A stretch of DNA of 64,000 nt from Flavobacterium noncentrifugens (GTDB lineage: Bacteria > Bacteroidota > Bacteroidia > Flavobacteriales > Flavobacteriaceae), in contig NZ_FNEZ01000002.1 in the NCBI RefSeq assembly GCF_900100375.1, positions 806,001 to 870,000 of the forward strand, in the 5' to 3' direction. Both the position numbers and the translations under genes were made by a program. Numbering within the stretch: position 1 is the stretch's first letter; the number at the start of each line of letters is the position of its first letter. The notes below the pieces were generated by a model. That model worked only from the letters and a program-made list of their open reading frames with translations, had not been told where the DNA came from and ran no database searches. This document shows, piece after piece, positions 37,922 to 47,998 of this stretch.

Positions 37922-39115
37922 TTATGGATTTTCAATGCGGTGAATTAGTTCAAGGCAGGCCCTGCCGTTATGATACGGGCATTTCCAGAATCCTGCTTTG
38001 TCTTTCAAAATAGGGGAATAATCTTCGTAAACGCCCCAGATCCATTCGCTGTTTTTGCTGTCGATAATATGATTTTTGATGAATGCCCAGTTTGTAAAAA
38101 CCACATCAAGATAGCTTTTATTGCGCGTGAGCTGCCAGGCATTGTAAAACCCGATCAGCAATTCCGCCTGCGGCCACCAGTGTTTTTCGGCTACGAACGT
38201 TTTTGTTTCGGGATCAAATTCATACCAGAGCCCGCCATCAGAATCAATGCCTTCTTTTGTCGCATCGGTCATTAAAATGGCATAATCGCGAAACCTGGAA
38301 ATCAATTTTTCGTCCTGAGTTACTTCTGCACATTGCAGCAGCAGCCAGGCGGCTTCGATGTCGTGTCCGTATGAAATCACATCCGGGCGTTCTTTCCATT
38401 GTTCGTCAAAAAATAACTTTAAGTGTCCGGTTTTGGTATTGATAAAATGGGTTTCGATGGTTTCGAGCAATTCAGTAATGATATTTTTCAAATCGGCATC
38501 TGGCCAGATTTTATAAAGATTCGCATACGCCTCAATGATGTGCAAATGTGTATTCATCGTTTTCTTTTCGTTGGCATCTTTATCGCTGAGGCGAAGGTCG
38601 TCCAGCGGTTTCCAATCGCGCGTGAATGCTTCGAGATAGCCTTTGTTTATAGGATCGTAGCTGTATTTTTGTATTTTTTCATACAAGCAGATCGCCATTT
38701 CGAGTGTTTTTGGATCATCTGAAATCGCATAATATTCCGAAAGTCCGTAAATAGCAAAAGCGATCGCATAGATCTGGTTTTTGGTATCTTTTGGATGGCC
38801 GAGATGATCAACGCTCCAAAAAATACCTCCAAATTCCGGATCGTAAAAAGTATTGGCCAGATAATGAAAAGCCCTTTCAGCAAGCGCTTGATGAACTTTG
38901 TTTTTAGTATTTTGATAAGCCGCCGCAAACGTCCATAAAATCCGCGCATTTAAAACCGAACCTTTTTCGGAATCGGTAATCTTGATTTCATTGCAATCGA
39001 TTTGCCCCAGAAACCCGCCATTTACATTGTCAACAGCCTGCTTTTCCCAATACAATAAAATCGCATCGAGTTCGGCAGTCATTTCTTTGCGGAGCTGTTC
39101 GATTTCGTAAGTCAT
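37922..39115 (-). CDS. Mannobiose/cellobiose 2-epimerase (AGE family)
   Basis: 397-residue cytoplasmic (alpha/alpha)6-barrel enzyme that converts beta-1,4-mannobiose to mannosyl-glucose by epimerising C2 of the reducing sugar. No signal peptide. Family residues include NARILWTFAAAYQ, the His in MNTHLHIIEAYANL, SYGHDIEAAWLLLQ and the catalytic EKHWWPQAELLIG. The gene stops 5 bases before the CBM-like gene start and begins 2 bases after the GH130 gene, matching the known epimerase-phosphorylase pathway. Confidence 0.93.
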   Translation of the reverse strand: MTYEIEQLRKEMTAELDAILLYWEKQAVDNVNGGFLGQIDCNEIKITDSEKGSVLNARILWTFAAAYQNTKNKVHQALAERAFHYLANTFYDPEFGGIFWSVDHLGHPKDTKNQIYAIAFAIYGLSEYYAISDDPKTLEMAICLYEKIQKYSYDPINKGYLEAFTRDWKPLDDLRLSDKDANEKKTMNTHLHIIEAYANLYKIWPDADLKNIITELLETIETHFINTKTGHLKLFFDEQWKERPDVISYGHDIEAAWLLLQCAEVTQDEKLISRFRDYAILMTDATKEGIDSDGGLWYEFDPETKTFVAEKHWWPQAELLIGFYNAWQLTRNKSYLDVVFTNWAFIKNHIIDSKNSEWIWGVYEDYSPILKDKAGFWKCPYHNGRACLELIHRIENP

Positions 39116-39117
39116 CG

Positions 39118-40305
39118 CTATAAAATTTCTTTGTTGTGATCTACTTGTTTAATAATCGTTTGTACCGAACCTGCTGAAGTAAAAGTGTCCTGCGGCGAAT
39201 GCAACACATAATCAACCAATTTTTCTACTGAAGAAACCGCGACGTGCATGCGCGTATCGGATGAAGCATAATATATATAAACCGTTCCGTTATCATCGGC
39301 GATCCAGCCGTTTGAAAACAAGACGTTGGAAACATCGCCAACTCGTTCAATACCTTCCGGAGCCAGGAAATGACCTGCAGGAACATGCGTTACTTTCGAA
39401 ATATCTTCAAGCGAAGTCATGAATAAATAACAGGTGTAGCGCAATCCGGCAGCGGTATTTCTTACGCCGTGGGCGAGATGAAGCCAGCCATTTTCTGTTT
39501 TAATCGGTGCTGGGCCAAGACCGTTTTTGAGTTCGTAAATCGTATGGTACACTTTTCCGAAGATGATCGTTTCGTTTTCTACAACAGGATTTTTCATGTC
39601 GGTTACAAATCCCAATCCGATGCCGCCACCGTTGCCTACATCGATAAAACCATCCTGCGGACGCGTATACAATGCATATTTTCCATTGACAAATTCGGCA
39701 TGCAGGACGACATTTCTTTGCTGGCCGGTGTTCGAAATCAAATCAGGCAATCTTTCCCAGTTGATCAAATCTTTGGTACGCACAATTCCCGCATTGGCTA
39801 TAGCCGAACTCGTATCGCTTTTTAGCGCTTTCGGGTCTTTTCTTTCTGTACAGAAAATCCCGTAGATCCAGCCGTCTTCGTGTTGCGTTAAGCGCATGTC
39901 GTAGATATTCGTATCTGGTTCTGATGTTTGTGGAATGACACATGGTTTTTCCCAGAATTTGAAATTGTCCACACCATTCGGGCTTTCGGCAATTGCAATG
40001 AATGATTTGCGGTCGGCACCTTCCACGCGAACAGCCAGCACATATTTGCCATTGAATTTCATCGCCCCGGCATTGAATGTGGCATTGATCCCGATGCGTT
40101 CCATCCCGAATGGGTTTGTTTTCGCATTCAGGTCATACCGCCATTCCAAAGGCGCATGAGCAGCCGTGAGTATCGGATTTTCATAACGATCATATATTCC
40201 GTTCGAATTTTGAAGCGGCAGGTTTGGCATTGCGATCAATTCCTGGTGCGACTTGTTTAGGCTGTCGTAATTGTGGATTTTTGCAATTGTTTCTGTTTTA
40301 GACAT
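39118..40305 (-). CDS. GH130 4-O-beta-D-mannosyl-D-glucose phosphorylase
   Basis: 395-residue cytoplasmic phosphorylase that splits mannosyl-glucose with phosphate to alpha-mannose-1-phosphate and glucose. GH130 features are NPFGMERIGINATFNAGAM, KYVLAVRVEGADRKSFIAIA, YDMRLTQHEDGWIYG with the proton-donor Asp region, and GLGPAPIKTENGWLHLAHG. The length and the RIGINAT segment fit the group 1 MGP type more than the mannan-oligosaccharide phosphorylases. It lies directly upstream of the 2-epimerase gene and downstream of the symporter gene. Confidence 0.94.
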   Translation of the reverse strand: MSKTETIAKIHNYDSLNKSHQELIAMPNLPLQNSNGIYDRYENPILTAAHAPLEWRYDLNAKTNPFGMERIGINATFNAGAMKFNGKYVLAVRVEGADRKSFIAIAESPNGVDNFKFWEKPCVIPQTSEPDTNIYDMRLTQHEDGWIYGIFCTERKDPKALKSDTSSAIANAGIVRTKDLINWERLPDLISNTGQQRNVVLHAEFVNGKYALYTRPQDGFIDVGNGGGIGLGFVTDMKNPVVENETIIFGKVYHTIYELKNGLGPAPIKTENGWLHLAHGVRNTAAGLRYTCYLFMTSLEDISKVTHVPAGHFLAPEGIERVGDVSNVLFSNGWIADDNGTVYIYYASSDTRMHVAVSSVEKLVDYVLHSPQDTFTSAGSVQTIIKQVDHNKEIL

Positions 40306-40340
40306 GTGGGTAAGTTTATATTCTTAAATGTATTCAGGTT

Positions 40341-42266
40341 CTAATAATCGGAAAGGCATTGCCACCAGGTTTTACGCATGGTAAACACAATGACCGAAAG
40401 CAGCGCGATGACCACGCCCAGCGCATTCCATTTGGACAGGATCAGGTACATCGGCAGCAGCGTTAATAAAATTTGCCCGGCAATTCCGAGTACGATATTG
40501 AGCATGTTGACCTTGAAGTTCTTGTTGCGTTCGAGTCCAGGATTTTCAGCCAATGCGATTTCGTGTATCGGTTTCCAGAATCCCCACGGCCTGACGGTTT
40601 TGTAAAATTCGATTAGGGTTTCGGTATTGGTTGCAGGCGCGGCATACGAACCGATAATGCAGGCAATCAGTTGGATGATGATGAATACCGGGAAAAAATA
40701 CAACATGCGCGTACCGTCAAAAAAAGTTGTTACGCCCGAAACGGACAAGGCTGGCGGAATGGCACTGGCAATGATCCCGGCAAGCATTCCGTAAAAATAG
40801 CCGTTGGCATTAAAGCGCCACCAGTACCATTTTAGAACATTGGCACAAACAAAACCACCGTAAAGTCCGGCCGTAATAATGTTGAAGATCATATTGACAT
40901 CTTTAATCAATAAGCCAAGCCCGACGCCGAGGCAAACCATGACAATACCGGAAATGTAACCCACGTTGATCACTTTTTTGCGTGGCGCATCGGGGTTGAA
41001 GAACTTGAGGTAAATGTCGTTTACGATATACGCCTGGCCGGCATTCAGCGTTCCGGAGAAGTTGCTCATAAACGCACCGAGAAATCCGGCAAGCACCAAT
41101 CCGACAAGGCCAACAGGCAAGTAATTGTTGATGACAGCAGGCATGATGTTTTCAAAATTCACGCCGTCGGCTGTGCGGTGCAGGTTTAGGTCTTTGAAAT
41201 AAAGCACGCCCAAAATGCAAAGCCCCATCGTCATGAAATACCGGATCGGGAGCAGGATGATTGAAATGAATCCGCTCATTTTACTAGCTTCTTCAGGTGA
41301 TTTCGTACTTAAGATTTTCTGGCAGTCGTAATTCGGCGCAGGCCCAGCAAGGCTTTTCAATACGCCCGAGAAAAACATCATGCTTACGATGGCCGAGAAT
41401 AATTTGTAACCGTCTTTTTGCAATTTAACCTGTGCGTCACCAAGAATCTGGCTCCAGTCGAGGCCGAGTTCTTTTCCGAAAAGCGGATTGTCCCAGCCCA
41501 GCGGCATGCGATCCGTAATGACAATTCCGGAATTGGCCAGATGCGTCATTGCAATAATCCCAACAAAAATAGAGCAGAAGATCATGATCATGTATTTGAT
41601 GAAATCGGCCAGGACAATACCATGCATTCCGCCAACTATGCTGTAAAACGTGGCTACGATGCAAATGCTGATGCCGTAGAATTGTGCTGTGGTGTTTTTG
41701 GCTGCAAAAAGCGCCGTTTCATAATCAGTAGTTCCCGGTAAAAATAATTCAAGATGCTTGTCAAGAAATGGAACATATTCTTTTATGGATTCGTATGGAA
41801 TAAATATTTCGAGGAATTCGCCTACGCCAACAAATGCATAAGCCATGTATCCGATGCAAAGCATTAAAGCGAAAACGACTACGATCGCATGGCTTTGCCG
41901 AACGCCTTTGTCTGTCAACCCGAAACGCGTTCCCAGCCATTCAGCTCCGGTCGTGGCATTGCTTCGGCGTAGCCATTTGCTCAGGAATACCATTAGGAAA
42001 ACCTGGTTAAAAACCGGCCACATCCACGGGATCCAGACGCTTTTAAATCCGTAAAGGAATGCCATGCTTACCAGCAGCATCGTTCCTGAAATATCAAACA
42101 TGTCGCTGGCATCGCTAAGCCCGAGCATATACCAAGGCAGTTTTTTTCCGGCCATGAGGTAATTGTCCTTACTTTTCTTTGCACGGTTTTTCATGATGAG
42201 GCCAATTACGATCATCAGTAAAAAATAAGCGCCAATAATAATAAGGTCTATAGTGGATAATTTCAT
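40341..42266 (-). CDS. Sodium:solute symporter (SSS family), probable mannobiose uptake
   Basis: 641-residue inner-membrane protein with about 14 hydrophobic segments, of the sodium:solute symporter family (STIDLIIIGAYFLLMIVIG, SKDNYLMAGKKLPW, GTRFGLTDKGVRQSHAI). Substrate specificity is not readable from sequence, but position immediately before GH130 and the epimerase suggests sodium-coupled uptake of mannobiose or mannose-containing disaccharides (inference). It is in the same operon, 9 bases downstream of a GH26 gene. Confidence 0.92.
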   Translation of the reverse strand: MKLSTIDLIIIGAYFLLMIVIGLIMKNRAKKSKDNYLMAGKKLPWYMLGLSDASDMFDISGTMLLVSMAFLYGFKSVWIPWMWPVFNQVFLMVFLSKWLRRSNATTGAEWLGTRFGLTDKGVRQSHAIVVVFALMLCIGYMAYAFVGVGEFLEIFIPYESIKEYVPFLDKHLELFLPGTTDYETALFAAKNTTAQFYGISICIVATFYSIVGGMHGIVLADFIKYMIMIFCSIFVGIIAMTHLANSGIVITDRMPLGWDNPLFGKELGLDWSQILGDAQVKLQKDGYKLFSAIVSMMFFSGVLKSLAGPAPNYDCQKILSTKSPEEASKMSGFISIILLPIRYFMTMGLCILGVLYFKDLNLHRTADGVNFENIMPAVINNYLPVGLVGLVLAGFLGAFMSNFSGTLNAGQAYIVNDIYLKFFNPDAPRKKVINVGYISGIVMVCLGVGLGLLIKDVNMIFNIITAGLYGGFVCANVLKWYWWRFNANGYFYGMLAGIIASAIPPALSVSGVTTFFDGTRMLYFFPVFIIIQLIACIIGSYAAPATNTETLIEFYKTVRPWGFWKPIHEIALAENPGLERNKNFKVNMLNIVLGIAGQILLTLLPMYLILSKWNALGVVIALLSVIVFTMRKTWWQCLSDY

Positions 42267-42275
42267 GTCTTGGAT

Positions 42276-43424
42276 TTATTTGGTGTATAATTTGGCAGCT
42301 GCGGCGTCTTTTTCAAAAAAAATATTGCTCAGATTGTAAAAATCAACAAAATCCTTTTCACTCGATTGCCCTTTGTATGGCGCGTAATAATGCATGCGTG
42401 GCGGATTCATGTATTCGTTCCAGCCGTGATTTCTCCAGACCAAAACGTATGAAATCTTATAATTGCCGATGGCTTGCAGAAGTGTTTGCGTCCACCATTT
42501 GTTGTAAGGAATTTGCTCATAGCCAGTTTCCGCGAAAGCAGTCAGTTTGTTTTGCTCTTTGGCGACCGCATCCATAGTACCAAATTGCCGCTGGCAATTT
42601 TCGATAAAAGAATTGTCGGTAGCCGGATCTTTGTATTGGTAATTGTCGAAGCTCAATACGTCGGCCCAACCGGCTCCGGGATAATATTCAAGGAATTCTT
42701 CCCGTGTTTTAAAATCAGAGGTGTTGTACACATAAATCAGGTTGTGTACGCCTCTGGACTGCAAATAGCCGAGGGTGAATTTCCATAATGATTTAAAATC
42801 TTCTGGCGAAGCGTTGTTTTTACACCACCAAAACCAGTTTCCGGTGAGTTCGTGATACGGCCTGTAAAGCACGGGAATCGGTTTTCCATTGGCATCTTTT
42901 AAAGAATTCAGGTATTTTGCCGCTTCATCGAGCCAGCCTTTGAATTTTTCATGCATTTGGCCTCCGGGAAGTATTGAAACTAATGTTTTTGGAGTAGTAT
43001 CCCAGGCATTTTTTGCGGTTAACGGATTGTCGGTATGCCAGCTTATCGTTACGATTCCGCCTCGTTTTCGCGCATCTTTGATGAATTCGCGCATTTTGTC
43101 GAATGGGATTCCGTCAATATTTTTATCTGATTTTTTTTCGAGTCCGCCAAGATCCCAGCCGTAAACTGCAGGATAATCGCCAGTCACATCTTTGACATCA
43201 CTTCTTCCGGGTTCGTATTTCCAGTTCACACCATAAGCAAGATCATCCTGATGACCGAACATGATGCCTTTTTGTGCAAACTTTTTAAGGTTGTTGTAGA
43301 GCACGACTGTTTCTGGCGTCGCATTCGGATCGGAAAGGGCAGAGGACGATTTTTTTACCTGCGCGTAGCCGGAACATGAAGCTATCAGTGCGGTAAGAAA
43401 AAAATAATATAAGGTTTTGGTCAT
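42276..43424 (-). CDS. GH26 beta-mannanase, lipoprotein (first gene of operon)
   Basis: 382-residue GH26 endo/exo-mannanase. The lipobox ALIASC (Cys17) predicts a lipoprotein. The acid/base Glu lies in VLYRPYHELTGNWFWW and the nucleophile Glu in TAFAETGYEQI; GIVTISWHTDNPLT and SFDNYQYKD are also in the family. It is the promoter-proximal gene of the minus-strand operon (GH26, symporter, GH130, epimerase, CBM, GH26, GH5), and its start faces the AraC regulator gene 202 bases away. Confidence 0.95.
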   Translation of the reverse strand: MTKTLYYFFLTALIASCSGYAQVKKSSSALSDPNATPETVVLYNNLKKFAQKGIMFGHQDDLAYGVNWKYEPGRSDVKDVTGDYPAVYGWDLGGLEKKSDKNIDGIPFDKMREFIKDARKRGGIVTISWHTDNPLTAKNAWDTTPKTLVSILPGGQMHEKFKGWLDEAAKYLNSLKDANGKPIPVLYRPYHELTGNWFWWCKNNASPEDFKSLWKFTLGYLQSRGVHNLIYVYNTSDFKTREEFLEYYPGAGWADVLSFDNYQYKDPATDNSFIENCQRQFGTMDAVAKEQNKLTAFAETGYEQIPYNKWWTQTLLQAIGNYKISYVLVWRNHGWNEYMNPPRMHYYAPYKGQSSEKDFVDFYNLSNIFFEKDAAAAKLYTK

Positions 43425-43583
43425 CGTCGGTTTTTTAGGTGTAAAATTCGGCAGTATTTACTAAAAATATAAATTTAATGGCTTAAAAAAACATTGCGCT
43501 TCTGAATTGCCATCATATTTTAGGAATACGCTAAATGTATTTTTCAAAGATAATTGGGCGGGCATCTTTTAATTAATAGTATT

Positions 43584-43627
43584 TTATCAATTATATATCA
43601 TATTATTGCAGTAAAATTATCAATTAT
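43584..43627. promoter_or_regulatory. Two direct TTATCAATTAT repeats before and over the araC-type start codon
   Basis: TTATCAATTAT occurs at 43584-43594 and 43617-43627, 33 bases apart in the same orientation; the second contains the ATG at 43626. Directly repeated sites at turn-multiple spacing are typical of AraC-family binding, so autoregulation is plausible (inference). Confidence 0.5.
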
Positions 43628-44504
43628 GAACAGCCAAAAAAATTTCTACAGGGAAATCGCTCCACTTTCTTCAGGCGACAGTTTTCTGGTTTTTGACCGG
43701 ATCAAGGACAATTTTGATTTTCCGGTGCATTACCATCCGGAATTTGAGATCAATTTTATCCTTAACGGTAAAGGTGTTAAACGGGTTGTGGGCGATAATA
43801 TTGAAGAAATTGAAGAAATTGAGCTCGTCCTCGTTGGTCCAAATCTATACCACGGCTGGGAATTGCACAAATGCAGGAACAAGCAAATACACGAAATTAC
43901 GATACAGTTTCACAACGACCTGCTGCATGAATCTTTGCTTTCCAGGAAAATCATGACGCCAATCCGAGACATGTTTCACCGTTCGATTCACGGCATCCTT
44001 TTTTCAAAAGAAACAGCAGAAGCGCTTACGCCAAGATTGCTTAAAATTTCAAGATTGGACGGAATGGATTATTTCCTTGAGATCATTTCGGTGTTGTATG
44101 ACCTTGCAAACTCAAGGAATCAAAGGCTTTTGTCAACTTTTACAGTAGATGCCGATACGTTTGAAGAGTATGATAAAATGAAATTGATTTATGAATTTGT
44201 ACAAAAGAATTTTTCTGAAAAACTCACTCTTGAAATGGTTTCAGATGTGGCAAGCATGAGCACGATTTCGTTCAACCGTTTTATTAAAAAGCGCACCGGA
44301 AAGACTTTTGTAGATTACGTAAATAACATCCGTGTGGGTTATGCCGCGCGTTGGCTGGTTGAAAAAGATTTGAGCATTTCTGAAATTGCCTTCAAATCGG
44401 GATTTAATAATATAGCCAATTTTAACCGAAACTTTAAGGTGATAAAAAAGTGTACGCCGAGCCAGTATCGGGAAGATTTTTCAGGACTCAGAAGGATCTT
44501 ATAA
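43626..44504 (+). CDS. AraC-family regulator of the mannan locus
   Basis: About 292 residues. The N-terminal cupin-like sensor domain (DFPVHYHPEFEINFILNGKG, the likely ligand pocket) is joined to a C-terminal double helix-turn-helix (LTLEMVSDVASMSTISFNRF and LSISEIAFKSGFNNIANFNRNF). ATG 43626 is chosen; the longer frame to 43554 would add residues with no support. It lies between the divergent minus-strand mannan operon and the plus-strand SusCD operon and is the natural regulator of both, probably responding to a mannan-derived sugar (inference). Confidence 0.9.
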   Translation: MNSQKNFYREIAPLSSGDSFLVFDRIKDNFDFPVHYHPEFEINFILNGKGVKRVVGDNIEEIEEIELVLVGPNLYHGWELHKCRNKQIHEITIQFHNDLLHESLLSRKIMTPIRDMFHRSIHGILFSKETAEALTPRLLKISRLDGMDYFLEIISVLYDLANSRNQRLLSTFTVDADTFEEYDKMKLIYEFVQKNFSEKLTLEMVSDVASMSTISFNRFIKKRTGKTFVDYVNNIRVGYAARWLVEKDLSISEIAFKSGFNNIANFNRNFKVIKKCTPSQYREDFSGLRRIL

Positions 44505-44645
44505 TAATTATGAAATTTCTATAATATCATATATTAAGCCTGTAATTTACTGATAATATAATTATAAGGTAGATTATTTACAGAATTCATTTCCGCAATC
44601 GTTATAAAGCAAAAATATTATCATCAAATGATATAATAATATTAA

Positions 44646-44673
44646 TTTGATGTTAAGGTGTGTTATAGATTTG
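44646..44673 (+). promoter_or_regulatory. Candidate promoter of the SusCD operon
   Basis: TTTG at 44646-44649 and TAGATTTG at 44666-44673 match the Bacteroidota -33/-7 pattern with a 16-base spacer, slightly short. Just upstream are AT-rich near-palindromes (around 44611-44642, ATTATCATcaaATGATATAAT) that could be activator sites. The long 5' leader of 91 bases is usual for susC genes. Confidence 0.5.
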
Positions 44674-44764
44674 TTAATTATAATCGAATATTTACAATGA
44701 CCTAAAAGATTACTGTTTCTCACCATTCAGCAATTAACAAACTAACTTAAACTTTCACTTCATT

Positions 44765-47700
44765 ATGAAAAAACATTTGTCTTATTTAAGCCATTGGGAT
44801 TTCGTTTTCAGACGAATTCCACTGCTGTTGTTATTATTACTCGCGGGCAGCGCTGCTCAGGCACAATCACTCGTTAAAGGTGTGGTTTCTGATGATAAAG
44901 GACTCACTTTGCCGGGTGTTTCAGTTACCTTAAAAGGCAGCACTAAAGGCGTTTCTACAGATTTTGACGGAAAATTTGAAATCAATGTCCCTGCCGATGC
45001 ATCCCTTACTTTTAGTTTTGTTGGATTTACCAGCCAAACGGTAAGTGTAAATGGCAAAACAACCATAAACATCAAACTTAAACAAAGCAGTGAAGATCTT
45101 AACGAAGTGGTTGTAATTGGCTACGGAACGCAAAAGCGGAATGATGTCAACAGTGCCATTTCTTCGATAAAAACAAAAGACTTAGAGAATTTGAAGCAGG
45201 TTTCTGTTGATCAGATGCTTCAAGGAAAAGCGGCTGGAGTTTCGGTGACAAATAACAGTGGCCAGCCGGGAAGTGCAGTATCGATTAGGGTGCGCGGAAC
45301 GACATCTATTACAGGTACAAACGAGCCACTATATATTATTGATGGTGTTCCGGTTTCGGGTGATGCGACCGGACGTTCCACTAGCGGTCGACCTGTTGCA
45401 GGGAACGATTTTTCATCTAACGGCGGAAGCGGAAGCAATGCAGTGAGTCCGTTGTCGATGATCAACCCGAATGACATTCAGTCGATTGACATCCTTAAAG
45501 ATGCATCTGCGACAGCGATTTATGGATCACGCGGAGCGAATGGCGTCATCATCATCACAACCAAATCAGGGAAAAGCGGCAATGGTAAAATCACCTATGA
45601 AGGCTATACTTCGACCCAAACGATTTACAAAGAACTCGATGTGCTGAACCTTCAGCAATATGCAAGATACCAGAACCAGTTGGCCGTTTTATACAACCCA
45701 TCGGCATTGCCAAGCGATGTCATCCGTCCGGAATTTGCACATCCTGAACTCCTTGGAAATGGGACAAACTGGCAAAAGGAAATTTACAGGACTGCGATGG
45801 CAAAAAGCCACCAGATCTCATTTTCAGGAGCAAAAGAAAATACCAGTTATTACCTGTCTGCAGGATTTTTAGACCAGGAAGGGATTATTATCGGATCAGG
45901 TTACAAACGTTATACGACAAGGCTAAACCTGGATACGAAAGTAAAGCCGTGGCTTCGTGTAGGTGCAAACCTTAATGCAGGGATTTCAAATGAAACCGTT
46001 ACGATCAACCAAAGTTACCAGGGTTTGATCAGCAATACTTTGCTACAGGCTCCGGATATGGCGATCCGCAATCCTGACGGTAGCTTTGCTGCACCGCCGG
46101 CAGGCCAGAATGTCAATTACTTCAATCCGGTTGCAGAAGCTTTGACGAAAGAAAACAAACTCGTACGTAAAAACTTCCTCGGAAATATTTATGCAGAAGC
46201 CAATCTTTTTAAAGGTCTGAAATACAGGATAGAAGTATCTGCAAATACAGAATTTAATGAGAATACAGAATTTGCACCGTCATTCGACCGGGGTTCACAA
46301 TACAACCTGACATCGGATCTTGCGGAAAGAAGGCAAAACTGGTACTCTACAAACATCAAAAATTTATTGACTTACGATTTTGGCATTAACAACCATAAAT
46401 TTACAATTCTTGCCGGTCAGGAAGCGCTTGACAGCCACTGGGAAGGCATGTTGGCTACAGCCGAGGGATTGCAGACCAATGATATCTACACTTTAAACCT
46501 TGCAGATCCTGCAAACAGAAAAGTAGATTATTACAAAGGAAGCGCATCGATAGCATCGCTTTTTGGGCGTATCATCTATGATTATGCAGGCAGATATGGC
46601 ATTTCGGGCTCAATTCGCCAGGACGTTTCATCTAAATTTGATCCCGCAGCGGAAGGACAAAAACAAAAAGGGGATTTTGCAGCATTTACAGTGTCATGGA
46701 AATTATCGGCTGAAAGTTTTATGGAATCGACACGCAAATACATCGACAACATCAAATTCAGGTTTGGTTACGGGGAAACCGGAAACCAGCAAATCCCGAA
46801 CAACCGCTATAGTGCGATCTTAAGACAGCAAAACTCAGGTTTGGGTGTGGGCTTTTTGCCTTCAAATTTCCCAAATCCGGATTTGACCTGGGAATCATTA
46901 GAACAAAAAAACCTTGGAATGGATTTTACATTATTTAATTCAAGACTTGCTGTAAACATTGATGTCTATAATAAAAAATCAAAAGGATTCCTTTACCAGG
47001 TGCCATTGGCAGTGTACCTCACAGGAGATTTACCGAATGAAGGCGGGCAATATGGCGGAATCGCAGCACCGTATTCAAACCTTGGTGAAATGCAAAACGA
47101 AGGGTATGACCTGACATTCAACTACAGTACGAAAGGCACCGGGAAATTTTCATGGAATTCAACGTTGGTCGTTTCACATTACAAAAATGAATTGTTGTCT
47201 ATCCAGGACGGACTTCCATTGACTTCTGCTGTGAATACCAATGGATACCAGCCGGTAGATGTTACCAATACAAGAGTAGGGAACCCAATCGGGATGTTTT
47301 ACGGTTATGTAACGCAGGGAATTTTCAACAATTTAGCAGAACTTAATGCGGCACCATTGCAATTCGGCCAAACCATAGGAACTGCTCCAGGGCAGACTTA
47401 TCTTGGAGACATCAGATATAAAGATGTCAATGGCGACAACGTGATTGATGCGAATGACAAAACTTTTATCGGAAACCCGCATCCTGATTTTACGTATGGT
47501 TTCACGAATAATTTCAAGTATGGCAATTTCGACTTATCGGTATTTTTGCAAGGCTCGCAAGGCAATGATGTCCTTAACCTAACCAAAAGAAATGGAACTT
47601 CGAATTCACAATTGTATACGAACCAATTGGTTTCCGCTGCCGATTTCTGGACGCCGACCAATACCAATGCAGCAAATCCAAGGCCGGTAAACAGCACAAG

Positions 47701-47986
47701 TACGCCAAACATCAATATTTCAGACAGATATATCGAAGACGGATCTTACCTGCGCATCCAAAACGTGACTCTTGGGTTTTCGCTTCCGGCCGACCTGATC
47801 TCAAAACTAAAGATGTCAAGAGTAAGACTTTACGCCAGCGCACAGAATCTGTACACGTTCACGAAATATGATGGTTATGATCCTGAAATCGGGTCATTCA
47901 ACCAAGATCCGCTTTTGACAGGTGTAGACAACGGAAGATATCCAACACCAAGGACATATTCTGTAGGCGTTAATGTAGAATTTTAA
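44765..47986 (+). CDS. SusC/RagA-family TonB-linked outer-membrane transporter
   Basis: 1073-residue barrel that imports mannan oligosaccharides with its SusD lid. Parts visible: signal peptide ending SAAQAQ, a carboxypeptidase-regulatory-like domain (GVVSDDKGLTLPGVSVTLKG), the SusC signature NEVVVIGYGTQKRNDV, a plug with IDGVPVSGD and SATAIYGSRGANGVIIITTK, then a 22-strand barrel ending in PTPRTYSVGVNVEF. It starts the operon SusC-SusD-SusE-like, followed by GH27 and GH5. Confidence 0.97.
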   Translation: MKKHLSYLSHWDFVFRRIPLLLLLLLAGSAAQAQSLVKGVVSDDKGLTLPGVSVTLKGSTKGVSTDFDGKFEINVPADASLTFSFVGFTSQTVSVNGKTTINIKLKQSSEDLNEVVVIGYGTQKRNDVNSAISSIKTKDLENLKQVSVDQMLQGKAAGVSVTNNSGQPGSAVSIRVRGTTSITGTNEPLYIIDGVPVSGDATGRSTSGRPVAGNDFSSNGGSGSNAVSPLSMINPNDIQSIDILKDASATAIYGSRGANGVIIITTKSGKSGNGKITYEGYTSTQTIYKELDVLNLQQYARYQNQLAVLYNPSALPSDVIRPEFAHPELLGNGTNWQKEIYRTAMAKSHQISFSGAKENTSYYLSAGFLDQEGIIIGSGYKRYTTRLNLDTKVKPWLRVGANLNAGISNETVTINQSYQGLISNTLLQAPDMAIRNPDGSFAAPPAGQNVNYFNPVAEALTKENKLVRKNFLGNIYAEANLFKGLKYRIEVSANTEFNENTEFAPSFDRGSQYNLTSDLAERRQNWYSTNIKNLLTYDFGINNHKFTILAGQEALDSHWEGMLATAEGLQTNDIYTLNLADPANRKVDYYKGSASIASLFGRIIYDYAGRYGISGSIRQDVSSKFDPAAEGQKQKGDFAAFTVSWKLSAESFMESTRKYIDNIKFRFGYGETGNQQIPNNRYSAILRQQNSGLGVGFLPSNFPNPDLTWESLEQKNLGMDFTLFNSRLAVNIDVYNKKSKGFLYQVPLAVYLTGDLPNEGGQYGGIAAPYSNLGEMQNEGYDLTFNYSTKGTGKFSWNSTLVVSHYKNELLSIQDGLPLTSAVNTNGYQPVDVTNTRVGNPIGMFYGYVTQGIFNNLAELNAAPLQFGQTIGTAPGQTYLGDIRYKDVNGDNVIDANDKTFIGNPHPDFTYGFTNNFKYGNFDLSVFLQGSQGNDVLNLTKRNGTSNSQLYTNQLVSAADFWTPTNTNAANPRPVNSTSTPNINISDRYIEDGSYLRIQNVTLGFSLPADLISKLKMSRVRLYASAQNLYTFTKYDGYDPEIGSFNQDPLLTGVDNGRYPTPRTYSVGVNVEF

Positions 47987-47998
47987 TTAAAAATCGAA

